Shown here: in pieces, positions 6,573 to 14,664 of the stretch | Layout of the letters: each line of letters begins with the position of its first letter | How positions within the stretch are numbered: position 1 is the first letter of the stretch | Source of the DNA: an uncultured Oscillospiraceae bacterium | GTDB taxonomy: Bacteria > Bacillota_A > Clostridia > Oscillospirales > Oscillospiraceae | Length of the DNA: 23,881 bases | Assembly: GCA_900754605.1 (NCBI GenBank) | Contig: CAAEDK010000283.1 | Span: 1 to 23,881, forward strand | Reading direction: 5' to 3' | Notes under the pieces: model-generated | Database searches by the model: none | What the model saw: the letters and a program-made list of their open reading frames with translations, nothing else | Told to the model about the DNA's origin: nothing | Position numbers and translations under genes: made by a program

Positions 6573-6589
6573 GAAGGGAGATCAAAAGA

Positions 6590-7966
6590 ATGAATCCAAA
6601 CCAAGGTATCTATGACGCCCGCCAGCTGGGCCGTCCCAAAATGCTGATCCTGGGCGTCCAGCATATGTTCGCCATGTTCGGCGCCACCGTGCTGGTCCCC
6701 GCCCTCACCGGGCTGTCCGTGTCCGCTACCCTGCTGTTCGCCGGGCTGGGCACACTGCTGTTCCACTTTCTGACCAAGGGAATGGTTCCCGCCTTTCTGG
6801 GCTCCTCCTTCGCCTTCATCGGCGGCTATCAGGCCATTGCCCCCATGCTCACCGACAGTAACGGAAACGCTGTCGCCAATACAGAGATGCTCCCCTACGC
6901 CTGCTTCGGTGTCATGCTGGCCGGACTGATGTATGTCCTGTTGTCCGCCCTGTTCAAGGTTTTTGGCACCAAGAAGGTCATGCGCTATTTTCCTCCCATC
7001 GTCACCGGTCCCATCATCATCTGCATCGGTTTGACCCTCAGCTCCACTGCGATCTCAAACTGCCGCACCAACTGGGCTATCGCCCTCATCGCCATCGCCA
7101 TTGTGGTAGGCTGCAACATCTGGGGCAAGGGAATGATCAAAATCATCCCCATTTTGCTTGGTGTGGTCGGCTCTTACACTGTGGCCGCAATCTGCCAAAT
7201 CAACGGTGTAGAAGTCATGGACCCAGTCAAGATCCAAGCGCTGATCGATGCCCCCTGGATTGGCCTCCCCTTCCAGTTCGAAAACACGCTGTTCGGTCTG
7301 TTTAGCCGCCCCGACCTGAACCCTGGCATGCTCCTCACAGCAGCGGTGACCATCATGCCTCTTGCTCTGGCCACTATGGTGGAGCACATCGGTGATATGT
7401 GCGCGATTTCCTCCACCTGCGAGCGCAACTACTTGGAAAATCCCGGTTTCCACCGCACTCTCCTGGGTGACGGCCTGGCCACCTCTCTGGCCTCCCTGTT
7501 CGGTGCCCCAGCCAACACCACTTACGGTGAAAACACCGGTGTGCTGGCCCTCTCCAAGGTCTATGACCCGCGGGTAATCCGCATTGCTGCTGGTCTGGCC
7601 ATTCTGTTCTCGTTCTCCCCCAAGTTTGCGGCCCTGGTATCCGCTATGCCGACTGCCACCATGGGTGGTGTATCTATGGTGCTGTACGGTATGATCTCCG
7701 CCGTAGGTGTGCGCAATGTGGTGGAAAATCAGGTGGATTTCACCAACAGCCGCAACGTCATTGTGGCCGCCATCATCATGGTGTTGGCCATCGGTGTCAA
7801 CTACTCCGGTGCTGTCACTTTCCAGGTGGGCACCGCCACCATCAGCCTGTCCGGCCTGGCGGTGGCTGCCATTACCGGCATCGCTCTCAATGCTATCCTT
7901 CCCGGCAAGGACTACGAGTTCGGCCACGACCAGAAGGGCGACACCGCCGTCAACTTCAAGGTCTGA
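6590..7966 (+). CDS. uraA: Uracil permease (NCS2/nucleobase-cation symporter family)
   Basis: An inner membrane symporter that brings uracil into the cell for the salvage pathway. The 458 residues are mostly hydrophobic and fit the 14-segment NCS2 fold. The N-terminal signature QHMFAMFGATVLVP (24-37) is that of UraA/PyrP. The two glutamates that bind uracil in E. coli UraA are found at E265 (VEHIG) and E314 (TYGENTG), with the same 49-residue spacing as E241 and E290, which argues for uracil rather than xanthine. The ATG at 6590 follows GAAGGGAG (6573-6580) with a 9-nt spacer; the frame is open to 6512 but that would bypass this site. Expression probably depends on the attenuator in the leader. 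A terminator at 7989-8020 ends the unit, so it is monocistronic. Confidence 0.94.
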   Translation: MNPNQGIYDARQLGRPKMLILGVQHMFAMFGATVLVPALTGLSVSATLLFAGLGTLLFHFLTKGMVPAFLGSSFAFIGGYQAIAPMLTDSNGNAVANTEMLPYACFGVMLAGLMYVLLSALFKVFGTKKVMRYFPPIVTGPIIICIGLTLSSTAISNCRTNWAIALIAIAIVVGCNIWGKGMIKIIPILLGVVGSYTVAAICQINGVEVMDPVKIQALIDAPWIGLPFQFENTLFGLFSRPDLNPGMLLTAAVTIMPLALATMVEHIGDMCAISSTCERNYLENPGFHRTLLGDGLATSLASLFGAPANTTYGENTGVLALSKVYDPRVIRIAAGLAILFSFSPKFAALVSAMPTATMGGVSMVLYGMISAVGVRNVVENQVDFTNSRNVIVAAIIMVLAIGVNYSGAVTFQVGTATISLSGLAVAAITGIALNAILPGKDYEFGHDQKGDTAVNFKV

Positions 7967-7988
7967 TCCTTCCGACTCACTCCCATTC

Positions 7989-8020
7989 TTCCGCCGCTCC
8001 AGATGGGGCGGCGGAAATTT
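7989..8020 (+). terminator. Intrinsic terminator of uraA
   Basis: TTCCGCCGC (7989-7997) pairs with GCGGCGGAA (8008-8016), a perfect 9-bp stem, followed by TTTTCT. Confidence 0.85.
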
Positions 8021-8111
8021 TCTCCCTGTTTCCGGCACTCTCCCGTGCCTGAGAAACATGAATACTCTGTGGAAGAAATTTAAAAAAATCATTAAATCCG
8101 CCCCGAAGTTC

Positions 8112-8140
8112 TTGCGCCCACCAAGAAAATCGGTTAGAAT
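8112..8140 (+). promoter_or_regulatory. Sigma-A promoter of the acidic-repeat protein gene
   Basis: TTGCGC (8112-8117), 17 nt, TAGAAT (8135-8140). The start of transcription would be near 8147, about 38 nt before the ATG at 8185. Confidence 0.7.
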
Positions 8141-8184
8141 GGAGCCAGTCCACAGGAAACTGTATCAATTAGGAGGTACCTATT

Positions 8185-8694
8185 ATGGGATTTTTGGATA
8201 ATCTGACCGAAATCGCCACCGATCTGGCCCAAAGCGGCGCCGCCGCCTCCAAACACCTGGCAGAGACTGGAATCGCCACTTCCAAGCGTCTGGCAGAAAT
8301 TGCAAAACTGAAAACATCCAATCTGGCCGAAGAAGGCAATATGAAAAAGGCCTATGCTGAGTTGGGACGACTCTACTATGCTGAACACGGAAACACACCC
8401 GAGGGTGCCTACGCTGCCGCCTGTGAACGGATCACCATCTCCAGAGAACTGATCCAGGCCAACAATGACCGCATCGCCGAGTTGAAATCCGCCGCCGAGG
8501 CGGAAGGCGAGATCATTGTAGACGCAGACTTCCAAGATATTCCTGAGGAGACCGTTCCCACCGAGGAAACTGTTCCCACTGAGGAGGCCGCTCCCGCTGA
8601 GGAGGCCGCTCCCGCTGAGGAGACCGCTCCCGCTGAAGAGGCCGCTCCCGCTGAAGAGGCCGCTCCCGCTGAAGAGATCAAGGCAGAGGTTTGA
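8185..8694 (+). CDS. Uncharacterised protein with acidic hexapeptide repeats
   Basis: Function unknown. The 169-residue protein has no signal peptide or membrane segment. Residues 1-60 are helical and Ala/Lys/Thr-rich with a repeating SKxLAE pattern. Residues about 50-105 contain KKAYAELGRLYYAEHG and a heptad-like ELIQANNDRIAELKSAAE tail suggesting a coiled coil. This resembles a family common in gut Firmicutes that carries an AEIGR-YY helix followed by a zinc ribbon; here no zinc ribbon is present. In its place residues 121-162 are seven tandem 6-residue units, EETVPT twice and then EEAAPA or EETAPA five times, ending in a short acidic tail. AGGAGGT (8171-8177) with 7-nt spacing fixes the start. 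It has its own promoter and terminator, so it is a single-gene unit. The family link is from memory and tentative. Confidence 0.85.
   Translation: MGFLDNLTEIATDLAQSGAAASKHLAETGIATSKRLAEIAKLKTSNLAEEGNMKKAYAELGRLYYAEHGNTPEGAYAAACERITISRELIQANNDRIAELKSAAEAEGEIIVDADFQDIPEETVPTEETVPTEEAAPAEEAAPAEETAPAEEAAPAEEAAPAEEIKAEV
8545..8670 (+). repeat. Seven tandem 18-bp units coding acidic hexapeptides
   Basis: Seven in-frame 18-bp units encode EE-x-x-P-x. The last five are nearly identical at DNA level (variants of GCCGCTCCCGCTGAGGAG), which suggests recent expansion by slippage or recombination. Copy number may vary between strains. Confidence 0.9.
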
Positions 8695-8711
8695 TTCAAC
8701 CCGTACAAAAA

Positions 8712-8746
8712 GCGGACGGAGTCGCAATGGCTCCGTCCGCTTTTTT
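8712..8746 (+). terminator. Intrinsic terminator after the acidic-repeat gene
   Basis: GCGGACGGAG (8712-8721) and CTCCGTCCGC (8731-8740) form a perfect 10-bp stem with a 9-nt loop, followed by T6 and preceded by A5. Confidence 0.93.
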
Positions 8747-8793
8747 GTATGCTTTTTCTATCTCCGCACAAACTGAGGGCGGAGGTGTTCGGT

Positions 8794-8979
8794 TTGAAGC
8801 AGTATTTCCGCCTGCCCCAGGATGTGGTGGGGCACGATGCTCAGCTGCTCTCCTATTGGGATACCCTCCCGCCCCGCGTACAGCTCCGTCTATTGGAGAG
8901 CACGATCTCTGTGTCTACTCTGGGGGAACTGAAGCTGCTGGAGGAAGGGTTTTGCCGGGATCCACTTCCCCCCATGTAA
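8794..8979 (+). CDS. Hypothetical small protein, 61 aa, TTG start
   Basis: Function unknown. A TTG at 8794 lies 6 nt after GGAGGTG (8781-8787), a much better site than the in-frame ATG at 8749, which has none. The 61-residue product is soluble and helical, with QLLSYWDTLPPRVQLRLLES and a segment STLGELKLLEEGF; no known motif was recognised. It sits between two strong terminators (8712-8746 and 8986-9007) with no clear promoter of its own, so it probably depends on read-through. The ribosome site and amphipathic composition favour a real gene. Confidence 0.6.
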   Translation: MKQYFRLPQDVVGHDAQLLSYWDTLPPRVQLRLLESTISVSTLGELKLLEEGFCRDPLPPM

Positions 8980-8985
8980 GGAAAG

Positions 8986-9007
8986 GCCCGCCGCAAATGC
9001 GGCGGGC
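8986..9007. terminator. Hairpin between the small ORF and pcrA
   Basis: GCCCGCCGC (8986-8994) and GCGGCGGGC (8999-9007) make a perfect 9-bp stem with loop AAAT. T-rich sequence is weak on both sides (TCTCTACT on plus, CTTTCCTT on minus). It probably serves both converging genes. Confidence 0.75.
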
Positions 9008-9013
9008 TCTCTA

Positions 9014-11518
9014 CTATGTAGATACCTTGCTCATGTGGGCAGAGGCAGATTTCAGCATCAGCCGCTTGGTGCCTACGTTGTCAAAGGCGATCTCCACCAA
9101 GGCATCTCCACCCATCTTCTGAATGGAGAGGATCATTCCCCGGCCAAAGGCCTTATGCTGCACCATGTCTCCCTTCTGGAAACTGGCCGACAGCCCCGCC
9201 GAGGTAGCTGGTCCAGCAGGGCGGGCCGCCGCCCTTCTCCGGTCTTCCCCCGGTATAGCCTGGACAAATCCGCCGTAGGAGGGCTGGCTCCCGGCGTACT
9301 GGGTCCGTTGGTCGTACGGACTGCGGCTTCCCTGGGCCGCCCGTGTTCCATAGCCTCCATAACCAGACACCCGGCTTGGCATACCACCCCAACTGTCGTC
9401 CAGGAAGCTGCGCCCGGACCGTTCCAGATGCTCCGGCGGGATCTCATTCAGGAAGCGGGAGGGCCGGTTGGAACTGGTGCGCCCGAACAACATTCGCTGA
9501 CCGGCACAGGTGAGATACAACCGCTCCTTGGCCCGGGTCATGGCCACATAGCACAGCCGCCGCTCCTCCTCCATCTCATCCTGCTCGCCGATGGCCCGGA
9601 TACCAGGGAAAATCCCCTCCTCGGCTCCCACCACAAAAACCACGGGGAATTCCAGCCCCTTGGCGGAGTGCATGGTCATCATCACCACGCAGTCCTGATC
9701 CGGGTCGTGGTTGTCCAGGTCGGTATACAGGGCGATCTCGTCCAGGAAGCCTGCCAGCGACGGCTCCTCCCCCGCATTCTCCAGATAGCCGTTGATGGAG
9801 GTGAGCAGCTCCCGCACGTTCTCCAGCCTGGTGCGGTCCTCCACGGTGTTCTTCGTCTCCAGCATGGAAGCATAGCCGGTTCGCAGGATCAATTCCTCAT
9901 AGAACTGGTCCAGAGGCAGCTGGGTAAGCAGGACGGACAGTTCTCCCATCAGATTGGTGAAGGCTGCCAGCTTACCTGCCGCACGCTCCAACTCCGGATA
10001 CACCCGGGCATTGTCGATCACTGCGTACAGAGAGTTTCCGTCCCGCCGGGCGATGGCCTGGGCGGTCTCTACCGTCCTGGCCCCGATCCCCCGCGGCGGG
10101 TTGTTAATGATCCGGGTGAGGCGCAGGTCGTCCTCCGGATTGTTGAGGACAGCCAGGTAGGCGATCATGTCCTTGACCTCCGCCCGGTCGAAGAAGCGGG
10201 TGCCCCCAATGATCCGGTATGGGATGCCATTTCGCTTGAAGGCCTGCTCCAACTGGTTGGACTGCGCGTTCATCCGGTAGAGGACTGCGTGGTCCTTCCA
10301 GGGCCGGCCCTGGCTGTAATCCTCCATCACCTGCTCGGCCACATACCGCGCCTCATCGTTTTCATTCATGGCTGTGTATAGGTGGAGCTTCTCTCCCTCC
10401 CCCGCCCTGGTCCACAGTTCCTTTCCCTTGCGCCCCTGGTTATTGCGGATCACGGCGTTGGACGCCTCCAGGATGTGCCGGGTGGAGCGGTAATTCTCCT
10501 CCAGGCGGATGGTGCGGCAGCCGGGATATTGCTTCTCAAAGGAGAGGATATTTTCGATGGTGGCCCCCCGGAAGCGGTAGATGGACTGGTCATCATCGCC
10601 CACCACGCAGAAGTTTTCGTACCCGCCCGCCAGGGTGGAGGCCAGCAGATATTGCAGGTTATTGGTGTCCTGATACTCGTCAATGAGTACATATCGGAAT
10701 TTTTTCTGGTAATACTCCCGTACGTCATCAAACTGCTGGAGCAGGCGCACAGTATGGAGGATAATGTCATCAAAATCCAGCGCGTTGGCCTCCCACAGGC
10801 GGCGCTGGTACTCCACATAGACCTTGGCGATCTTGGTCAGGCGGTAGTCCCCCGCCTTCTCGCATTCGGCCAGATACTGGTCAGCCAGCTTCATGGCATC
10901 CTTAGCCCGGGAGAGATAGCCCAGCACCGTCCGGGGCGGAAACTGCTTCTCGTCCAGATCCAGGTCCTTCAGACAGTCCTTGATGACCCGCAGGGAGTCG
11001 TCCGTGTCGTAGATGGTGAAGGAGGAGGCAAAGCCCAGCCGCTCAATGTCTCGGCGCAAGATGCGCACACAAGCGGAGTGGAAGGTGGAAGCCCAAATAT
11101 CCTCCGCCCCCGGCCCCAGCAGTGCGGCCAGGCGGTCCTTTAACTCCCCGGCTGCCTTGTTGGTAAAGGTGATCGCCAGGATGGACCAGGGGACCGCCGG
11201 GTCCAGGCGGCACAGCCGCTCCTGCCGTTCCCTGTCCCCCTGCCCCGTGGCGGCATAGGACTCCAAAAAGGCCAGGTCGTCCTCTGTCGCCCACTGGGGA
11301 ACCTCCGGACTGTCGGAACCCCGTCCGTATTTCATCAGGTTGGCGATGCGGTGGATGAGCACGGTGGTCTTTCCGCTCCCTGCCCCGGCCAGCAGCAGCA
11401 GCGGCCCCTCAGTGGCCAGCACCGCACGCTGCTGCTCCGGGTTCAGCCGGGCAAACTCCCGGGCAATGGCCGCCCGGCGCGCCTTGCAAAATCGAAGTTC
11501 CTGTTCATGGTCCAGCAT
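9014..11518 (-). CDS. pcrA: UvrD/PcrA-type ATP-dependent DNA helicase
   Basis: A superfamily 1A 3'-5' DNA helicase for excision repair, displacement of RecA and removal of replication blocks. About 834 residues. Motifs: Q-motif LNPEQQRAV, Walker A AGAGSGKTT (about 44-52), Ia ITFTNKAA, II LIDEYQDTN, III VVGDDDQSIYRFRGA, IV YRSTRHILEASN, V MTMHSAKGLEFPVVFVVG and VI YVAMTRAKERLYL. The C-terminal tail holds the basic PcrA element VQHKAFGRGMI. Between Walker A and motif Ia there is an acidic insertion of roughly 40 residues relative to Bacillus PcrA (after IANLMKYGRGSD). I chose the ATG at 11518; an ATG at 11530 has AAGGA directly against it with no spacing. It has its own promoter 30-60 bp upstream and lies 77 bp after tex on the same strand. 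Confidence 0.95.
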   Translation of the reverse strand: MLDHEQELRFCKARRAAIAREFARLNPEQQRAVLATEGPLLLLAGAGSGKTTVLIHRIANLMKYGRGSDSPEVPQWATEDDLAFLESYAATGQGDRERQERLCRLDPAVPWSILAITFTNKAAGELKDRLAALLGPGAEDIWASTFHSACVRILRRDIERLGFASSFTIYDTDDSLRVIKDCLKDLDLDEKQFPPRTVLGYLSRAKDAMKLADQYLAECEKAGDYRLTKIAKVYVEYQRRLWEANALDFDDIILHTVRLLQQFDDVREYYQKKFRYVLIDEYQDTNNLQYLLASTLAGGYENFCVVGDDDQSIYRFRGATIENILSFEKQYPGCRTIRLEENYRSTRHILEASNAVIRNNQGRKGKELWTRAGEGEKLHLYTAMNENDEARYVAEQVMEDYSQGRPWKDHAVLYRMNAQSNQLEQAFKRNGIPYRIIGGTRFFDRAEVKDMIAYLAVLNNPEDDLRLTRIINNPPRGIGARTVETAQAIARRDGNSLYAVIDNARVYPELERAAGKLAAFTNLMGELSVLLTQLPLDQFYEELILRTGYASMLETKNTVEDRTRLENVRELLTSINGYLENAGEEPSLAGFLDEIALYTDLDNHDPDQDCVVMMTMHSAKGLEFPVVFVVGAEEGIFPGIRAIGEQDEMEEERRLCYVAMTRAKERLYLTCAGQRMLFGRTSSNRPSRFLNEIPPEHLERSGRSFLDDSWGGMPSRVSGYGGYGTRAAQGSRSPYDQRTQYAGSQPSYGGFVQAIPGEDRRRAAARPAGPATSAGLSASFQKGDMVQHKAFGRGMILSIQKMGGDALVEIAFDNVGTKRLMLKSASAHMSKVST

Positions 11519-11556
11519 GGTATCTCTCATTCCTTCATCCAGTATGGTATCGTCCC

Positions 11557-11585
11557 ATTGTACCTGAAAAGGGGCCTCCGGTCAA
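11557..11585 (-). promoter_or_regulatory. Sigma-A promoter of pcrA
   Basis: On the minus strand TTGACC (11585-11580) and TACAAT (11562-11557) are exactly 17 nt apart. The site lies in the short gap between tex and pcrA, so pcrA can be expressed independently even if some transcripts read through from tex. Confidence 0.82.
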
Positions 11586-11595
11586 CCAGGACCGC

Positions 11596-13743
11596 TCATG
11601 GCCGGCACATGGTCAGTCCGATGCGCCCCCGCTTCTCCTCCACATCCACCACCCAGACGGTGACCACATCCCCCACGGCCAACAGCTCGGAAGGGTGCTT
11701 CACACGGCGTGGCAGGCGGCTGATGTGGACCAGGCCGTCCTGATGGACGCCGATGTCCACAAAGACGCCGAAGTCGATGACATTTCGGACCGTGCCCTGA
11801 AGCTCCATTCCCGGCTTCAAGTCCTTCAACTCCATCACATCTGTGCGGAGAATGGGAGCAGGCAGTTCGTCCCGGGGGTCTCGTCCAGGCTTCATTAGTT
11901 CCCGGATGATGTCTGCTAAGGTGGGAGCCCCCACACCACAAGTCTCCACCAAACGGTCTAATCCGATCGCCTCCGCCCGTGCCTTCAGCTCCTCCAGCCC
12001 GCCTGTCTCCACATCCTCCCTGGTATATCCGCAGGCGGCCAACAGCTTCTCCGCCGCGCCGTAACTCTCTGGATGGACGCCGGTGTGGTCCAGAATCGAG
12101 GGGCTCTCCGGCACCCGGAGGAAGCCAGCACACTGCTCATAGGCCTTAGGACCAAGTTTTGGAACCTTCAAAAGCTGCTTTCTGGCGGTGAACGCTCCGT
12201 GCTCCTCTCGGTACTTCACCAAATTCCGGGCGGTGGCGGCGGTGAGGCCGGACACCCGCTGGAGCAACGAAGGCGATGCGGTATTTGCATCCACTCCAAC
12301 TGCATTGACGCAGTCCTCTACCACCCCATCCAGCGCCTCTCCCAAGCGCGCCTGGGGCATATCATGCTGGTACTGGCCCACACCGATGGCCTTTGGGTCG
12401 ATCTTGACCAGTTCGGCCAAGGGATCCTGAAGCCGCCTGGCGATGGATACGGCGCTTCTCAGGTTCACATCGTACTCCGGAAACTCCTCGGCGGCCAACT
12501 TGCTGGCGGAGTACACAGATGCCCCTGCCTCGCTGACGATCATATAACTCAGCCCGCCCCCCAGTCGGCGGATGAGCTCCACAGCTGCCTGCTCAGTCTC
12601 ACGGCTGGCCGTTCCGTTGCCGATGGCAATGTGCTCTACCCCGTACTTCCGCACCAGCTGGGACAACCGGGCAATGGCCTCCTCCTTCTGCCGCGGACCG
12701 TGGGTGGGATAGACCACCGCGGTGTCCAGCACCTTTCCGGTGCCATCCACCACTGCCACCTTGCAGCCCATGCGGTAGCCAGGGTCCAGGCCCATGGTCA
12801 CCCTGCCCTTCACCGGTGGCTGCATCAGCAGGGGCTTCAGATTCAGTGCGAAGGTTCGGATGGCTCCCTCGTCGGCCTGCTCCGTAAGGTACGCCCGGAT
12901 CTCCCGCTCCAGAGAGGGCTGAATCAGTCGCTCCCAGGCATCGTCCGCCGCTCCCCGAACAAATTCCATGGCGGCGGTCCCCGGGACGGTCCTGCGCCGG
13001 ACCGCCACCCTGGCAGTCTCCGGATCCAGCTCCACTGATACCTTCAGCAGCTTCTCCCGTTCCCCCCGGTTGATGGCCAGCGTCTGATAGCCCTGGATCC
13101 GGCTTACCGGGCACTTAAAGTCATAATACAGGCGGTAGACGCTGTCCTCTGGCTCCTTGTCCGCCGCTCTGGAGGTCAGCACGCCCCGGCGAAGATACAG
13201 CTGGCGCAGTTCCTTCCGCAGGTCGGCCCGGTCAGAGATCTCTTCGGCCAAGATGTCATTGGCTCCCTGGAGGGCAGCCTCTACCGTCTCCACCCCCTTT
13301 TCCGGGTCCACATAGTCCCGCGCAGCCTGCGCCAGATCCACCGCAGGTCCCCTGGCCGCAGCCAGGGCTGCCAGAGGCTCCAGCCCCTTCTCACGGGCTA
13401 TGGATGCGCGGGTGCGCCGCTTCTGTTTATAAGGACGGTATAGGTCCTCCACTTCCGCCAGGGTGGAGGCGGCATCAATGGCGGCGGACAATTCTTCCGT
13501 AAGCTTGCCCTGCCCCTCGATGGCGGCGCGGACCTCCTCCTTCCGGACGGCCAGGCCCCGGAGATATTGCAGCCGGTCAGCCAGCTGTCGCAGCAGTTGG
13601 TCGTCCATAGAGCCGTGCAGTTCTTTCCGATAACGAGCGATAAATGGAATAGTGGCTCCCTCATCGATCAGGCAGACCACATTTTCTACATACTCCGGTA
13701 AAACGTCCAGTTCCTGGGCCAGCGTTTGTATCAGATCATTCAT
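11596..13743 (-). CDS. tex: Tex family RNA-binding transcription accessory protein
   Basis: Tex is a conserved cytoplasmic nucleic acid-binding protein related to eukaryotic Spt6 and linked to transcription under stress. The 715 residues are typical. An N-terminal helical Tex region contains the family sequence ATIPFIARYRKELHGSMDD (31-49) and LYRPYKQKRRTRASIAREKG (101-120). A YqgF/RNase H-like domain starts at VTMGLDPGYRMGCKVAVVDG (315-334). Helix-hairpin-helix repeats follow (about 490-545: VGVDANTAS, SGLTAATARNLVKYRE, VPKLGPKAYEQCAGFLR). A C-terminal S1 RNA-binding domain (about 643-713) ends the protein. AAAGGAG (13758-13752, minus strand) lies 8 nt before the ATG. A promoter is seen at 13774-13802. 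The gene precedes pcrA with no terminator between, so some co-transcription is likely. Confidence 0.95.
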   Translation of the reverse strand: MNDLIQTLAQELDVLPEYVENVVCLIDEGATIPFIARYRKELHGSMDDQLLRQLADRLQYLRGLAVRKEEVRAAIEGQGKLTEELSAAIDAASTLAEVEDLYRPYKQKRRTRASIAREKGLEPLAALAAARGPAVDLAQAARDYVDPEKGVETVEAALQGANDILAEEISDRADLRKELRQLYLRRGVLTSRAADKEPEDSVYRLYYDFKCPVSRIQGYQTLAINRGEREKLLKVSVELDPETARVAVRRRTVPGTAAMEFVRGAADDAWERLIQPSLEREIRAYLTEQADEGAIRTFALNLKPLLMQPPVKGRVTMGLDPGYRMGCKVAVVDGTGKVLDTAVVYPTHGPRQKEEAIARLSQLVRKYGVEHIAIGNGTASRETEQAAVELIRRLGGGLSYMIVSEAGASVYSASKLAAEEFPEYDVNLRSAVSIARRLQDPLAELVKIDPKAIGVGQYQHDMPQARLGEALDGVVEDCVNAVGVDANTASPSLLQRVSGLTAATARNLVKYREEHGAFTARKQLLKVPKLGPKAYEQCAGFLRVPESPSILDHTGVHPESYGAAEKLLAACGYTREDVETGGLEELKARAEAIGLDRLVETCGVGAPTLADIIRELMKPGRDPRDELPAPILRTDVMELKDLKPGMELQGTVRNVIDFGVFVDIGVHQDGLVHISRLPRRVKHPSELLAVGDVVTVWVVDVEEKRGRIGLTMCRP

Positions 13744-13773
13744 GGGTAATGCTCCTTTGTTTTACTCCCTCTT

Positions 13774-13802
13774 AGTTTAGCGGAGCATATCAAAAAAGTC
13801 CA
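13774..13802 (-). promoter_or_regulatory. Probable promoter of tex
   Basis: TGGACT (13802-13797) and TAAACT (13779-13774) on the minus strand, spacer 17 nt, transcript start about 25 nt before the ATG. Each hexamer has mismatches, so this is moderate evidence. The -10 matches that of the lysA promoter. Confidence 0.55.
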
Positions 13803-13916
13803 GCACCTCGGCTGCAAAATCCCCACTTGTGAAGCCCCCATCCATTTCTTCAGGAAATTTTAAAAAATTGTTCGCAATTTTTCTGTTTCTCTGTGGTATG
13901 GTATGAAAGAACGACA

Positions 13917-13939
13917 AGCGGCCTTTCGATCCGGCCGCT
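13917..13939 (+). other. Hairpin in the leader of the TVP38-type gene
   Basis: AGCGGCC (13917-13923) pairs with GGCCGCT (13933-13939) around a 9-nt loop. It is not followed by a T-run on either strand, so it is a leader structure rather than a terminator. No convincing promoter hexamer pair was found upstream; TATGGT at 13898 is a possible -10 only. Confidence 0.45.
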
Positions 13940-13967
13940 GAAGCAAAAAGAGAGGATTCGATCACAA

Positions 13968-14657
13968 ATGAAACGATGGTTCAAATGGCTTTTTCTGCTC
14001 CTCGCTGTCCTTTTGGGTGTTGGCGGGGGGCTGTTTCTGTGGCAGAGTGGATTTTTTGCCGCTGCCGAGTCCCAAGAGTCCCTAAGAGCGTATATTGAAA
14101 ATTTTTCTCCTTACTCCCACCTCTGCTTCTTTCTCATTCAATTCCTGTCTGTCATCTTGGCTCCTATCCCCAGTAATATCTCCGCCTTGGCCGGTGGGGT
14201 GCTCTTCGGCACATGGGTATCCTTCCTTCTCACCTTTTCCGCCGTTACTATCGGTTCGCTGCTGGTGTTCTCCCTGGCCCGCAGTCTGGGCCGCAATGCA
14301 GTCACCCGTCTGGTAGGCAGTAAGGTCTCTGAAAAATATCTGGATGTGATCCACGCCAAGACGGATACTTTCCTAGTGCTAGCCTTTCTATTCCCTTTTT
14401 TCCCAGATGACGTTCTGTGTATCCTCGCTGGACTTACCCGGATTTCCTTCCGCCGCTTCGCTGGCATTATCCTGTGTACCAGGCCCTGGGGACTCCTCTT
14501 TGCAAGTGCCCTGGGCGGCGCTTCCTTCTCGATCCCAGCCTGGGGTATGGCATTGATCGGCGCTGTCGGCCTTTTACTCTTCTTGCTTGGGCTGAAATAC
14601 GGCGACCGGGTGGAAGCTGCCATCCTGCGCCGTCTGCGGAAGAACAGTCGATCCTGA
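13968..14657 (+). CDS. TVP38/TMEM64 (DedA superfamily) membrane protein
   Basis: An integral membrane protein of 229 residues with the VTT/SNARE-associated domain; relatives are implicated in lipid scrambling or undecaprenyl-phosphate recycling and membrane homeostasis. A basic start (MKRWFKW) and a first membrane helix (about 6-26) lead to an extracytoplasmic segment. The core then follows: LAPIPSNISALAGGVLFGTW with the family glycine pair, a helix TFSAVTIGSLLVFSLARSLGR, and LFPFFPDDVLCILAGLTRISFRRF, the paired re-entrant motif. A last helix precedes a basic tail (LRRLRKNSRS). The ATG at 13968 follows AGAGGA with somewhat long spacing (about 12 nt); the frame is open upstream to 13893, but that part is hydrophilic and crosses the leader hairpin. 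A strong terminator follows. Substrate cannot be told from sequence. Confidence 0.88.
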   Translation: MKRWFKWLFLLLAVLLGVGGGLFLWQSGFFAAAESQESLRAYIENFSPYSHLCFFLIQFLSVILAPIPSNISALAGGVLFGTWVSFLLTFSAVTIGSLLVFSLARSLGRNAVTRLVGSKVSEKYLDVIHAKTDTFLVLAFLFPFFPDDVLCILAGLTRISFRRFAGIILCTRPWGLLFASALGGASFSIPAWGMALIGAVGLLLFLLGLKYGDRVEAAILRRLRKNSRS

Positions 14658-14664
14658 ACTCTGT

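Noticed and set aside
9035..11143. Plus-strand frames of 448 and 253 codons
   Set aside because: They mirror pcrA in codon register and reflect the same codon bias; no ribosome sites or domains.
13777..13965. 62-codon minus-strand frame between tex and the TVP38-type gene
   Set aside because: It overlaps the tex promoter, lacks a ribosome site and shows no family resemblance. A decayed gene end cannot be fully excluded.
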